Notes: generated by a model not told the origin, from the letters alone. DNA of 64,000 nucleotides from Annona cherimola (GCA_030490835.1 CM059974.1:4223501-4287500); one strand, 5' to 3'. Shown: positions 23,404-35,674, counted from the first letter of the stretch. Translations and numbers: made by a program.

Positions 23404-24096
23404 AATGTTATTTTTCAAAAAATGGTGGGGGCCATGAGCGGGAAAAGTCCAAGAGCAGTTGGGGGTTGAAGGAGTCCGGAAGAAGAAGGAGGCGACGACA
23501 ACGTGGGTAGCAGATTTCGCCCGCTTCTTCCGCCGCATTTTTTCAGTTTCCTATTTTTATTATTTCTAGCCTATCTCGATTCCTCTGATTTTCCGCCCGA
23601 TTTTGTCTTCGCCCCCGCCCTGTTCATGCCCATGCATACAAAACTACTTCCCGAATACCCCCACTCCCCCAAATTCCTCCTCCACCTCCTCCTCCTCTTT
23701 TCCGTTTCCAAACCCCCTCATTTTGGCCCAGCATTTCAGATGCTATTACCCAACACTGTCGGAGCGGAGTAGCCAAAAATTTGTAGGAATTTTTGCCAGA
23801 ATCGATGATAGAAAGGTGTCATCTTGCGGAGTTTCAGGTAGGGATTGAGTAGAAAGGAGAGGCTTTTGCTCATAAATTTCGTGATCAGGTAGACCGATTT
23901 AGGGAGGGAGGAGGAAGAAGGTGGGAGAGATTTTGATGGAAGTGAATAGGTGGTAGAGAGGTTAGATCTTGCGTTGTGCTTTGGCAGGAGGATGGACGAG
24001 GTGTTTTAAGAAGTCGGAGAGGATTGGAGATATTTGCGATCGGAGGTCGGAGGGGAACAGAGATCTGATTCCCGCCTTTTGATTCTCACCTTTGGA
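23404..24096 (+). promoter_or_regulatory. Promoter and 5' UTR region of the CML gene
   Basis: From about 23440 GC content rises and Pro/Ser-rich frames appear (23503-23772, 23603-23848) that resemble no protein; they are probably leader or upstream frames. No convincing TATA box or splice pair was found, so the transcription start is not placed. Confidence 0.35.
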
Positions 24097-24609
24097 ATGA
24101 GCAACAGGGAGGAGCCGGAGCCGGAGCCAGGGCCAGTGAAGCTCGACGACGAGCATATCTCGGAGCTGCGCGAGATCTTCCGCTCTTTCGACCGCAACAA
24201 CGACGGCAGCCTGACGCAGCTGGAGCTCGGCTCGCTCCTCCGATCTCTGGGCCTCAAGCCCAGCCCCGACCAACTCGACGCCCTCATCCAGAAGGCCGAT
24301 ACCAACAGCAATGGCCTCGTCGAGTTCTCCGAGTTCGTCGCCCTCGTCTCGCCGGAGCTCCTCGCCGCCAAATCCCCCTACACGGAGGAGCAGCTCCAGC
24401 AGCTCTTCCGCCTCTTCGATCGGGACGGCAACGGCTACATCACGGCAGCCGAGCTGGCGCATTCAATGGCCAAGCTCGGGCACGCCCTGACGGCGGAGGA
24501 GCTGACGGGGATGATCAAGGAGGCGGATATGGATGGTGACGGCCGGATCAGTTTCTCAGAGTTCTCGCAGGCGATCACGTCGGCTGCGTTCGACAATTCC
24601 TGGAACTGA
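24097..24609 (+). CDS. Calmodulin-like calcium sensor, CML18-like
   Basis: A single-exon frame encodes 170 residues with four complete EF-hand loops: residues 32-43 (DRNNDGSLTQLE), 68-79 (DTNSNGLVEFSE), 108-119 (DRDGNGYITAAE) and 144-155 (DMDGDGRISFSE). All have acidic or Asn ligands at positions 1, 3 and 5, Gly at 6 and Glu at 12, so all four should bind calcium. Other family features are the GSLLRSLGLKPS helix after EF1 and AHSMAKLGHALTAEELTGMI between EF3 and EF4. A Glu/Pro-rich N-terminus (EEPEPEPGPV) and the tail AFDNSWN resemble Arabidopsis CML18. An upstream in-frame ATG at 24034 would add 21 residues outside the conserved domain; I prefer 24097. CMLs relay calcium signals by binding target proteins; the target here is unknown. 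It is very GC-rich compared with its flanks. Confidence 0.92.
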   Translation: MSNREEPEPEPGPVKLDDEHISELREIFRSFDRNNDGSLTQLELGSLLRSLGLKPSPDQLDALIQKADTNSNGLVEFSEFVALVSPELLAAKSPYTEEQLQQLFRLFDRDGNGYITAAELAHSMAKLGHALTAEELTGMIKEADMDGDGRISFSEFSQAITSAAFDNSWN

Positions 24610-25207
24610 AACAGGGAATTGAATCGAATGTAGCTCAGCTTGGAATTAGAAAACAAAGCATCAGCGTCGGTCTCTCAGTTTTTGTACGTGTTGATCATGA
24701 TCATGAGTTGTTTGAAGAAAGTAATAGTGTTGGGTTTGTGTGTATATACGTAGAGTTGAGTGAGGGAGAGAGAGAAGGGTGTTGGCTGTTGCCATAAAAC
24801 CCAGAACCGCACTTTTTCAGGGTTAGATTTGGAAATTTTTTCTGATGTCTTCTTCTTTTTGCTGCTGCTTCAATTGTGTTTTGTGGAAGGATAGATTTTT
24901 TCTTTTTTAAATTATGGGAAGAAAAATGGAAAGATGCATTGCATGTGGTTTGATCGTTTGGATTGATATTGTCTTTCTCCTTGCCTGAGTCGCGGTTTGT
25001 CATATATGATCTTCCATGGAATCTTGTTGGGTGTTTTTAGCATATCAGCATATCTTACCCTTTAAGTTTGGGAAATAGATTATTTGCCCCTCTGGTTTCT
25101 CTTTGCAACTCTAACCATGCAATTTCAACTTTTCTCTTGTACCCCAGTCCAATCACCACTTGCCGGAGCCCGCAGCCGGCAACGTTAAAGATGAGAAGCA
25201 ATCCCCC

Positions 25208-25238
<31 letters not shown>

Positions 25239-28200
25239 AAATTTGGAAAACCATCAAAGAAATCGACAGCAAATCTTCAAACAAAATCCAAATTCAGACA
25301 TTCGAGCCCAATAAACTACTGACGGAAAGAAAATAAAATCAACAAGACGGGTTTCCAAACCAAGGAATGCAGCCATCCATATCATGAAAGGGAAAAGCGA
25401 CTTTTAGTATGCGAATGTTCGGACTCGCTTAGAAACAAGGAGCGATGTGCGGAAGTAGAGAGCCTGTAACACCAACAATTGAAGAAAATCCAGAAAACAT
25501 GGAGAAGATGAAAAAGCCCGAACATTGAAGTGCTAAAAGCTGCGAAAATAGAACAAAAAGGGCAATCGGAAAATTAAAAGAAATAGAAAGAAGAAGCGAC
25601 AAGAAAAGAGGTTTTGCACAATGACCTCCATGAATTGCTGGGTTTCCCACTTCATCTCCCGCAATCGGGCAGCCGGTGGTAGTGGTGGAGCACGGTATAA
25701 TGGGAAATTTAAAATTCGGGCTTTTTCGAAATATATCTATTATATTTTAGAAATTCTAAATATATTTACTATGTTTATATATGATTCTAAATCTGTTTAT
25801 TTTGTTAAAGGCCGTCAAAATAAGTTAATGACAATTGTTGTAAATGTTAGTTATGTTTTCATAAATACCTAAAATATTCCTGATGTAAAATGATAAAAGA
25901 AGAAATGAGAATTAAGTTAGGATTCTTCAGATTTAGGCTCTCATTAGTAATGATATTTAACTTTTGAATCCAATTTTAAATTTGATGAGGATATTAGTAA
26001 TTTCACAAATGGACTAATAGTGTTTATTAATGTTTATAGTAGAATGAATATTTTTGAAATTATATACAAACATAGTTAGTATATTTAGGATATCTGAAAT
26101 ATAGTGAGCACATTTGAGATTAGGACATAAGCAAATCTACATGTAGTTACTGCCATCACTGAAAATTAGTATAAATTCAATGAGATTTTAAAAAATATTT
26201 TTAAAATGGAGGCCGTTTTACCATAATTGACCCCTTTCAAATCAAAAGATAACTATCTCTTGCTCTTATTTGCCAAGTGAGGTGGGTATATTTAAGAAAA
26301 AAAATTTTAATTATAGGATTAGATTTACAAAAAGAACATGGTTTGAGGGTCAACTTTGCTAAGTTGAAATCCGACGGCCAAATGAGCTATTTTTCAAATT
26401 TATAGGGTTAAATATTCAAACACCCAAATCTTGTTGGTTTCTACTTTTCTTTCGAAAGTTCTGTTTTGATAATTTCCATCAGCGCATGAAAATTGATCTG
26501 TAATGGATTTCACGGATTACAACAAGTACTAGAGCTAAAGATGAAACACTTTCACCCAAGAGCTCAATGCGCGAAAGGTTCTCATATAAAATCCTTATAT
26601 ATATAGCAAATCCACAGGTGAAAATAACTTAGCCTTGATGAGCCATTGGCCAATGAGAAAAACCATGGGGATGGATATACTTGTACGGGGTTGAAATACT
26701 CTTTCTTTGTAACCCCATTTATTTTCAACATCTAGTTAATAAAAAATCTATTCTATCGGTTAAATATAACATTACTTATATTATCATAGAAACAATTTCA
26801 TTTGTCTAATATTACTGTATACGAGCTCAATTTATAAATATATAAAATTAATATAATAAAATAATTTAATACTAAATATCAATTTTAAGTAATATTTCAA
26901 TATCTAAAATATTAATATATAAATAAATAATTCTATAAAATATTACTACATTTCAATATATATAAGTGGATCTTAGCATTTTTTCTAATTTACATACACA
27001 TGTACCTAATTTTGAGCAAATGTGACCTATGCATATATTGGATTTGAATGAAATTTGGTGTAATAACTAAACAAATGATATTAAATATAATAAATAAATT
27101 AAATTTCAATCAAACATAAAAATTTTAAAATTTGAAGGGGTTATATGAAATAATCGTAATTTACAAATAGTCGCAAATAATAGGGATTAATATGCTATTT
27201 TGTAAACTATGTACATATGTTTGCAATTATAATCAAACAAGAGGATATATTTATAAAAGGGTTTTATTTCATTTTTAATTACTTCATTTCTTAAAAGTGG
27301 AATGATCGTTTGCACCTGATCACAAATGAGCCAGGCTAAAAAATATATTTTCCAAGTTTTTGAATTTTTATACAAATGTTAATATAAGTGTATTTAAATT
27401 ATAAACCAAGTTGTATCATTTTTAAAGATATATATTCCCTTCCATTCAATTACATTGGCAAATTATCAAATAGCTCCAAATAGGCCATAGTAGTAAGTAG
27501 ACAAGAGATGGCTGGTGGAAGAACAAAATAAGTCAGTCTTAAATTTACTTTTTTATTCCTCTCCGTTCAATTACATTTACAAATTACCAAATAGCACCGA
27601 AGAGAAATACAAGTAGATGGCTGGCGGATGAATAATTTCTCTGCCGCTTTTATCTTCCGCACTATATGTTGGACATTTTAATTAATTAATTAGTTTATTT
27701 ATTGTCTTTTTATCTCTTAGCCTAACTTATTCACGGGATGTTATCCAATGCTCCCTGGTGCATTTCATCTATTTTTTAAAACTTATTTTTGAACATTTTT
27801 AAAATCATTTTTGGAGAATTTTAGATTTTTTTTGAATTTTTAAAAATCAGAGGGAGCTCAGTGGCTTCCCCCAACAAAAAAAAAAAACTATTTTTAACTA
27901 TTTTATTTTCTTCATACTTTATATATAAAAAAGACCTTTATATATAAAAAAGACAACCTATTTTAAAGAGCTGTTTTAATTATGGTGGCATCATCCTCTA
28001 CTGTATCTACAAAAGAATTAACATTTTATGGTACATTTTTAGCAACACAACTTTTTTTTAAATCACAAAAAGCTTTATTTAGTGACATCAATAATTATGT
28101 TGCTAAAATCTAACTTTTAGAAACAATACTATAATAAAAAAATCTTTTAACAACAAAAAATGTCATTAAGAGTATGACATTTGCGGAGGAATTCAAAAAA

Positions 28201-29785
28201 CAGTGTAAAAGTTTTTTATGACGAACTTATAGTGGCATTATAATATAAATTAATACACGTAGCAAGAAGTTTTTCTGTCGCTAAAAGTTTGTTTACATAT
28301 ATATATATATATATTTAAATTACATAGGTGGAGAACAGAGTTCCAAACTTGGAGGACAATCACGTGCAACAACATCAAGCTGCTTAAATATATTTTGAAC
28401 TTTCTAACGTATTGTTTCTGCAATATATACCGCTCCTCTCATTCTCACGGGGATTGGATGAGTCGGCTACTAAAATAAAAAGCTTTAAATGAGTGGCAAT
28501 GGAATTAAAATATATTGCCATGGCATCTTTGGACTGGTTGGGAATAGGGACTGGTGAAAGTTTTGATGATGCCATCAGCATCCATTGCCTTGGATTAAGG
28601 GCTTGAGCCAGGGCTCTGGACAAGCTCAAAGACACGAAGAAGATTTGTCATTAATTCATCTCTCGGCTGTATTTTATTTTTATTTTTGATTTTTCATCTC
28701 TGGCTGTATTGATTCTGCAAGGGTCCATTCAAGATGAGAATGAATGGGCTGGGCTCAGCAATCATCATGCCATAGGTTATTGGGATGAGGGTCACATATA
28801 CCCTAAAGGTTAGATTCAAAGTGAGATGCGCTTCCTATTCCTTTTTTTGTTTAAATAATATTTGCAATACGTAATCTCTCATTTCAATTTGTAACTGCTT
28901 TATTTATTTTTTTCATTTTCAATACTTTTGAATTTTTAGTATAAATTTTCTAGTTCTCCAACACATAACAAGCTTTCACTCCGAACTATCATTCAAGCTT
29001 CATTCGGCTTGGCGGTTAGTTCACAGCCCAACGGCCGGGCTGCATCACTTGATAAACAGTTGCAGGTGATTTTGATTTCAATAGTATTTTTTAAGTTTAT
29101 TTTCACATAAGATTTTATGTATTTATCCAAATATTAATTTAAAAGTACTTTAAAATAGTAAATTCAAGACCCCAAAACGTGGGCTGGCGTCAATCTAAAT
29201 GAATGATAAGGATACCTGTGAAAAGAGTAGATATATATAGTATATATAATATATATATTTAAAGCTTTCCAATGTTTACCATTTCAGTGTTTACAGTTCC
29301 AAAGTTGGCCTGTGCCTTGTGGGGGAAGCACCCAAAATTGAATATTTGTCTGTCCTTGCTTTATTTCGCATTCATTGCCCGAATATATTCATCGAGGCAT
29401 CCAATCCAGAGGCTTAAAGTAGCTTTGACTCCTTGATGCATGGACAGAGGTGAGATCTCGTGGGGAGGAGGGAAAAAGCTTGCAGGTCAGGTCTTGCACG
29501 CAAGTGGGTCGAATCGCATGTGATGATTTCTGGGTGGGAAGGGAACATGAACATGAATGCTGTGGGGCTTGATTGGAGCGCAAGGCTCTCATTTTCAGTT
29601 CATATATGTATATATGATCACCCCGCCCACTACCCCCAAATGCCGCCAACGGCTATGATTGCTTGATCTTGGGTGGATGCAATCGTTTCCCCCCAAGGAA
29701 ATCTTGCATGAGAGAGCCTATTAAGTATCAACATGCAAAAGGATTAGAAAGGAAGAAAACTCATCCCACCCCTCTAAGCTTCCTT
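24610..29785. other. CML 3' UTR, then long AT-rich intergenic stretch
   Basis: About 24610-25020 is likely the 3' UTR of the CML gene. A pure run of 26 C lies at 25211-25236, and 25320-25690 is GC-richer without an identifiable gene. About 25700-28330 is strongly AT-rich, with a possible decayed MITE at about 26740-26960 and tracts containing TTGCTAAAA words near 28040-28290. Small frames at 28384-28635 (minus) and 29389-29666 have no known domain. I see no supported gene. Confidence 0.4.
25211..25236. repeat. Homopolymer of 26 C
   Basis: An uninterrupted C run preceded by ATCCCCCACT. The opposite strand is a 26-G run that could form G-quadruplexes. Its length is error-prone in sequencing, so the exact count may be wrong. 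Confidence 0.85.
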
Positions 29786-30202
29786 TTCTCTCTCTTTTGA
29801 TTTTCCTCATAGAGTTTTTATTGATTACACCTATAAATTTGCCATATTCACACGTTGCTTATCAAAATGTCCTTGGAGAGTGAAGTTTCCCTGAAATGTG
29901 TAGCACTCAGCGAATTGAGAACTGCTTAGTTTACACGAGTGAGACAATTATGGGCTAAATTGGATTTCTTATTACGGGTTAAAATGAGTTGAAAAGTGTT
30001 TCTGCAAGTTATTTTGGAATAATCAATAGGCGGTGTGTTTAGATAATGAGGTGTATAGAAGTATATTTAAAAAATCTAGGCTTGTTTTAGAAAGGATTAT
30101 ATTAGAAGATTTCAAACTCCATTTAGAGGGGATGTATACTAGAAAATTTAAGCTCTAAATTTTAGTTCCGTCTAGAGAAGGAGCTAGAGAGAAGGATATT
30201 TG

Positions 30203-30478
30203 GGGCGTGTTTGGTAATAAATAAAAATTTTGATGAAAAATTTTGGAAAGTAAAAATTGTCAAATGATATGATATGATGGGGGTAATGATGAGTAGTAAA
30301 GAGGATCAAGTTACAATAGATAGGTTAGTTGTGTAGGTAGTTGTGTAAAAATGATTGAAAAGTAGGGTAGTTGTATAGGAAAATATGAAAAAATGATTAA
30401 AAATATAATAGTTGTGGATAATGAAAAGTTTTAACTTGACATTTTTTTATTAATTGCCAAACACACTCTTGAACATTA
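30203..30478. mobile_element. Tourist/PIF-like MITE
   Basis: A 276-bp element with ends GGGCGTGTTTGGTAATAA and TTGCCAAACACACTC and TTG on each side (30200-30202, 30479-30481). The interior matches the copies at 6451 and 23110. Confidence 0.8.
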
Positions 30479-30799
30479 GAAAGGAAAATATTTAAAATTC
30501 TTACTCAATTTAATTTCGACTCCTTTTAAAAAGGGAAGTATCCAGACTCCATTTTTAGACGGGGGTGTATATCTAAGTTTAGGCTCCATGGACTGTAGGG
30601 TGTATACCAGAAGATATGTTTACGTTTCTTTGGAAATCGCCATTCGATATAACACGAATTGTTTTAAATTTTAATCAGCAACGTCGTATTTTAGAATGAT
30701 TTCTGACTTCTTCTCAACATTTTCAGAAATGTTGCAATAACGGCTTTAATTCCAGGGAACCCACTCGTTAGTACATGACATACTTACGGTGTGTTTAAG

Positions 30800-31145
30800 G
30801 GGGAATGTTTCGATGCACCCTTGAGCAAAATCTTATTTTTCATATATTTTTTAAAGTTTTTTTTATAAGTTTGTTAATATAATTGTATTTAACTTATATA
30901 TTAAGTTTTACAATTTTTGAAGATATATAAATATATATTTTTGATTTTTTAAAAAAGGGGATATTTTAGTCAATTACAAATGGCTAAGTAACTTTGTTTT
31001 TAAAAATTTAAAAATATATACGCATATCTAAAAATGATAAAATTTGGCTTATAGAATAAATATAACTATATCAACAATCTTATAAAAAAAAATTTTAAAA
31101 ATATAAAAAATGAGGTTTTGCATACTGGTGCATGAAACATTTTCC
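30800..31145. mobile_element. Mutator-like foldback MITE
   Basis: A 346-bp element whose ends GGGGAATGTTTCGATGCACC and GGAAAATGTTTCATGCACCA (right end, inverted) pair. It is flanked by GTGTTTAAG (30791-30799) and GTGTCTAAG (31146-31154), an 8-of-9 target duplication. It interrupts the first bases of the Tourist-like element at 30787. Confidence 0.82.
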
Positions 31146-31254
31146 GTGTCTAAGAAGTGATTGAATTTTTGGATGAAAATTTTTTTATTTAAAATTTTTT
31201 AATTAATAGAAAACAATATAATATGACGACAGTAATGATGGGGAATAAAGATAA

Positions 31255-33425
31255 GGGTTTGTTCCAAACCATACAAGATTTTTGGATCGAATATGTATAT
31301 GAGATAAGAATGTAATGATGTGTATTGAAAATGAGTAAAGTTGTATTGGAGATTGAAAGACTTTCTTGACAATGATAATACAGATTCAATTCAAGAATCT
31401 TATATGGCTTGGAACATGGAACACAAATTTTGTGTTCTAAGCCATATAAGATTCTTGAATTGAATCTATATTACCATTCTTAAGATATCTTTTTCGATTT
31501 TTAATATAACGTCACCCATTTTTAATACACATTATTACTGTGGAACCTTGTATGTAATTAATTATTTATAAAGGTTTTTTTAAGAAAACATGGGGACTAT
31601 TTTGAATTTACCAAAACTAGGGATTTAATTAAAATTATTAAAAACCCTTCATTTACCCTTGAATCTCCAACGACGTTCAAAGAAGAAAAAGAAACGTAGG
31701 CAAAAGAAAAAACGGTAGCAAAAAAAAAAAAAAAGCTGAGAGAGAGGAAATTTTAAGGTTGGATTTGAATTTTGTGAATTGAGTTTGAAGTTGAAGGATT
31801 TAGGAAAAAGTTGAAGAAAATTGAGATAAGCAAATTATTTTCAATTTTTTTTCTTGTTTATTTGGCTTATTCGATATATATTGTGATAGTATATAAGAAA
31901 TTTAGCATAAAATTGAGATATTAGGGTTAGAAATTCTAAACTCTACTTAGGTAGAGAAGTGAAATTTTTCTATGGAGTTGAAATATGAGCATAGAATTTA
32001 GATGGATAATTTTAGAATGATATTTTATCACAAAAGACAAGAATGTGTTAGAAAATTCGAGATAATATAAAAACGGGTGTTTCTAGGTAGGTATTCGGAA
32101 CTTTAAAATTTTAAAAATGAGAGTATTTGTGGATGAAACTAAGTAAATAAATTTGAGAATATTATTTAAAGATATTATTATTATTTTGGATGTACATTAA
32201 AAGTTAAAAAGGACATTGAGATTTTATAGAGCATAAGTTAGAGATTTGGAAATTTGCACGGAAGGTAAGTAGAAATTTTTTTCCTTTTATTTGGATGTTT
32301 ATGGTTGTTGATGGATGCTTATTTTTGGGCATAGATGTTTTGTGATGAGTTGAACGTTTTGCTTGAGATGTTTATGAGAACTTCTTTATTGAGATGTATG
32401 ATTTTCTTGGCTTTACTTATTTAATTGGGTTGGGAAGTATCAAATTTTTTTTTTTAATTTGATAATGAATTTATAAACTTTTCAAAGTATGAGTTCAATG
32501 GAGGTATTTTAAAAATGAGCATATGAGCAAGGGCATGTTGTATGAGTGTATTGTTGCATGTTGAGCATGACATATCATGATTCTCTGGGCGAGCCGTAGA
32601 ATAAGAAGAGTTATGATATACTGCGGTATCGTCATGTGAGATGTTTAATGATGATGAGTCTACCTGGTGCGCCAGGTGACATGGATGTGATGTTGAGGAT
32701 GAACATTTACATTGCATAAGCATTTGTAGCATGAGTGCCTGCATAAGCATAGTATGGATAAACATATGAATTTTTGAAATATTTGATATTTGAGTTATTT
32801 TATGAAAATGATGTTTGTTTGATTTAATATTTAAGTTTTTACAGCTATTTTACTTACTGAGTTTGCCTGGACTCATGATTTCTTATGTTGACATTTTTAA
32901 ATGACAAAATTGAGAAAAGAGCCCAACGAGAAGAGATCCCGGTGGGTATAAATGACTTATTATCCTAATTAACAGGGAAGATTAAATTTAATTTTTATGT
33001 GTGAATGAGTTATGTGAAAATGACTTCTTACAAAGCTATATTTTTAGAGTTGATATGTAGTTATTTTTTAGGATGAACTTGAGGAGATGGATAATTTATT
33101 TTATCCGTGTAGAGATGTTTAAAGCATTTTAATGAATTTTAGTTGATACATGGCTGTTTATATTAATGAATTGGAGAATATTTGGATAAATTTATTTTGT
33201 TTAGCTTTTATATTTTATGTTATGTATTATAATAGATATTATGATGTGAGAATGCTTTTACAGGGTAATTTCATCTAGCCCCTCAATCTTATGATTTTGG
33301 GAAAATGCTGCAGGATTTTTCAGTAAAATTTTATGATCGTTGGCTAGTGGGGAGGTTAGCTGGCGGGGCATGACAGTTACATTCTCAAATTTGATTAAAG
33401 AACCCTGTATAGTTTCGAACACGCC
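31255..33425. mobile_element. PIF-like foldback MITE split by a solo LTR
   Basis: Two inverted arms, each about 160 bp, meet near 31430 at TTGGAACATGGAACACAAAT. The outer ends are GGGTTTGTTCCAAACC and TTTCGAACACGCC, with TAA duplications (31252-31254, 33426-33428). The right arm is cut at 31538 and resumes at 33376 (ATTAC|...|ATTCTCAAAT...CCCTGTATAG), matching the left arm read in reverse. That continuity fixes the LTR borders. Confidence 0.78.
31539..33375. mobile_element. Solo LTR of a retrotransposon
   Basis: An 1837-bp block begins TGTGGAACC and ends GGGGCATGACA, the TG...CA rule of LTRs. It is flanked by ATTAC (31534-31538) and GTTAC (33376-33380), 4 of 5 identical. It interrupts a recognisable MITE arm exactly at these borders. 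No primer binding site, polypurine tract, gag, protease or reverse transcriptase follows, so only one LTR remains. The family (Ty3 or Ty1 type) cannot be told from the LTR alone; an end like GGCGGGGCATGACA is often seen in Ty3-type LTRs. Confidence 0.75.
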
Positions 33426-33651
33426 TAATGAAATTAAAACATATGAGCTAATTGTGTGAAAATGACCTAAAAGTATGGTAGTTGCTTGGAAAAATATAAA
33501 TAAACAATTAAAAGATAAAATATTAGTGGAAAATGAAAAATTTTCGTTTTAAAAAATTTATGTTGTAGCAAAATATGCTTTTAAATGGCATGAGATGATA
33601 AGGAGACTATATTTTTCATTCTCAAAGAAGCTTTTATTAATTTTTAATAAA

Positions 33652-33921
33652 GCGTATGTTTGTTTAATCTTAAAATTTTTCAATCCAAAAGTTTTCACGC
33701 TTCATAATTATAATTTTTTTAATCATTTTTCATATTTTTATACAATTACTACATTTTTCAATGATTTATACACAACTGTCTATACTACTAATCTATCTAT
33801 TTTAATTTTATTTTTTTTATTCTTCATTATTACCTATACCATATTACATTATTTTTACATAATTCAGAACTCTTATACCAAATTTTTTATTTAAAATTTT
33901 TATCATTTTCCAAACACATCC
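33652..33921. mobile_element. Tourist/PIF-like MITE, reverse orientation
   Basis: A 270-bp element running GCGTATGTTTG to CCAAACACATCC. Its reverse complement follows the family interior (AATAATGAAGAATAAA, AAAATAGATAGATTAG, GTGAAAACTTTTGGATTG). AAA lies on both sides. It sits 70 bp after the nested locus. Confidence 0.65.
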
Positions 33922-35219
33922 AAAATCTCTCACTTTTCAATGGATAACAACTTTATTTGTTAATTTTAATATTATTTTTTAATCCCGATATAATTTTACA
34001 TTTTATAGTAGACAACAACTTCTGACCACACCCTTCACATTCTATTCTGTCCCATCACCATCACTTCCAAAATATATTCCCCCTTGCACATTTTTTGTTG
34101 CAATTGCGCATGGTGGTTGTAGTGCCAACACCCTGGATTTTTATCGAAAATTCAAACCTTTCAACCTCAAAGAATAGCGTTAGAACAAAGTCAATATCTT
34201 AATAAGTACTTCAAGGTTCAAATATCGATTAAGAAACATTAACGAATTTATAGTATAATTATATACATCATAATATATTTGAAGTAATAATGCAAAATTT
34301 ATTTTATTTTTATTTTTATTTAATTTTTCGTTGTTAACATGTTTTATTAAGTGTCCTCAATCTATATCCAAGTTTTGCCATTTTAGAATATTCTCACATA
34401 TTTATTTTTTATTTTTTTTAAAATTATCAATTTCAAAAGCATTTGAGTCATATTGATTAAGTACACTATGGAAAACATATTTATGAAAAAATAAAAAAAT
34501 ATTTAATTGTAAAAATAAATAAACATTATATTTTAGTCTAAAATACATTCGACAAATTAACATGAAGGCATATTACATGTCTCTGTCGTAGAGAGGACTT
34601 AAAGAGTTGTAGTTGAAGTATCATTCGCACAAAAAGCTTTTATCAAATTTAAAAAGTTTATTTTGCGCTGGCGATAAAGCATGTTGACTTGTTAATAAGT
34701 TATTAATATTCTAGATACAGCAGTACGAAATACTTACCTCCCTCCCTCCCATGTTAGCTTTGGGGAGACTTTCCGGTACATCCCTCTTAAATCTTAGTAC
34801 TTTAGAACTTAGGTCAAAAAGATTTTTTAAGTCATATTTGATTTCAAATTTGAATTAAAATTAATATTTTTTTTGTTTTTTGTGAAAATATAAGTTTTTT
34901 CTCAAGTTTTTTATTTTTATTTTTCTTTTTTAAAATTTCATTTCACAATAATTTAATACTGTGCACCTCAAAAGTATTATATCTTCCGAAGTGCAAAATT
35001 ATATTGTGAGACCGTAAATGCGCAATACACAACTGAACTTGGGCGCAACTCCCAAAATAACCCAAATTGCCCAGATGAATGTTAACCGTGAGATACTTCT
35101 AAATCGGCGTACAAATACATATTCGCCGCTTGCTTGATTTTTATGATATCAAACCGTAAATGTGAGCCGGAAATCATTTGACAGCCCACCACGTTTCCCG
35201 CTCTCCAAGTAATAATCTT
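33922..35219. other. AT-rich intergenic DNA
   Basis: No gene is evident. Long T and A tracts lie at 34290-34500 and 34850-34950; 35030-35180 is slightly GC-richer. Confidence 0.4.
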
Positions 35220-35484
35220 GGGTGTGTTTGATAATGAATAAAATTTTTAGTGAAAAATTTTATAAAATAAAAATTGTTAAATTATGTGATATGATAAGAG
35301 TAATGATGAGTAGTAAAATGGATAAAGTTAAAATATAGAAATTAGTTATGTGGATAGTTGTGTAGAAATGACTGAAAAGTAAAATAATTGTATAGAAAAA
35401 TATAATAAAATAATTACAAAAAATGAAAAATTTTAGATTGAAAATTTTTAACTTACGTATTTTATTAATGGCCAACTACACTTT
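35220..35484. mobile_element. Tourist/PIF-like MITE in a proximal promoter
   Basis: About 265 bp, ends GGGTGTGTTTGATAATGAA and GGCCAACTACACTT, interior matching the other copies (AGTAATGATGAGTAGTAAA). The target duplication is not clear (CTT is possible on both sides if the end is taken as 35481). It ends about 190 bp before the ATG at 35675, close to the transcription start of that gene. Confidence 0.7.
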
Positions 35485-35615
35485 TCAGCGAACGGTCTGG
35501 ATTTCAACCAAGACTGAAGTGGGCCCTACCGCTGGGCTGCACTGCGACTTCCCACTGACGACTCCTTAAAAGCCCCACAATTGCCTTATTTTTCTTTACC
35601 TTCCGTCGCACACCC

Positions 35616-35642
35616 TCTCTGTCTCTCTCTCTCTCTCTGTTT
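35616..35642 (+). promoter_or_regulatory. CT-rich leader tract
   Basis: A CTCTCTGTCTCTCTCTCTCT run about 35-60 bases before the start codon. Pyrimidine-rich tracts of this kind are frequent around plant transcription starts and 5' UTRs. A weak TTAAAAG at about 35567 could serve as TATA element. Confidence 0.4.
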
Positions 35643-35674
35643 CCTCCCGTTGCTCTCGCTCTCACGGAGTTGCC

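Larger units (their letters stand above)
30787..33580. mobile_element. Tourist/PIF-like MITE split by later insertions
   Basis: The start CGGTGTGTTTAAG (30787) and the end GCAAAATATGCTT (33580) are bordered by TTA (30784-30786, 33581-33583). Between them the family interior can be followed in three pieces: 30787-30799, 31155-31254 (AGTAATGATGGGGAATAAAG) and 33426-33580 (GGTAGTTGCTTGGAAAAATA). The pieces are separated by a Mutator-like foldback (30800-31145) and by a second MITE (31255-33425) that itself holds a solo LTR. Confidence 0.75.

Noticed and set aside
23503..23848. Pro/Ser-rich frames upstream of the CML gene
   Set aside because: No domain and no splice link to the CML frame; best read as leader or promoter DNA.
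28015..28300. Repeated TTTTAGCAACA and GTCGCTAAAAG words suggesting CACTA transposon subterminal arrays
   Set aside because: No CACTA terminus and no 3-bp duplication could be found; too few repeats to support the call.
33595..33894. A 99-residue Phe/Tyr/Ile-rich frame that looks like a membrane protein
   Set aside because: It lies on a Tourist-like MITE in reverse orientation and its composition reflects AT-rich DNA.
34200..34230. GGTTCAAATATCG resembling a tRNA B box
   Set aside because: No matching A box at the right distance and no cloverleaf could be folded around it.
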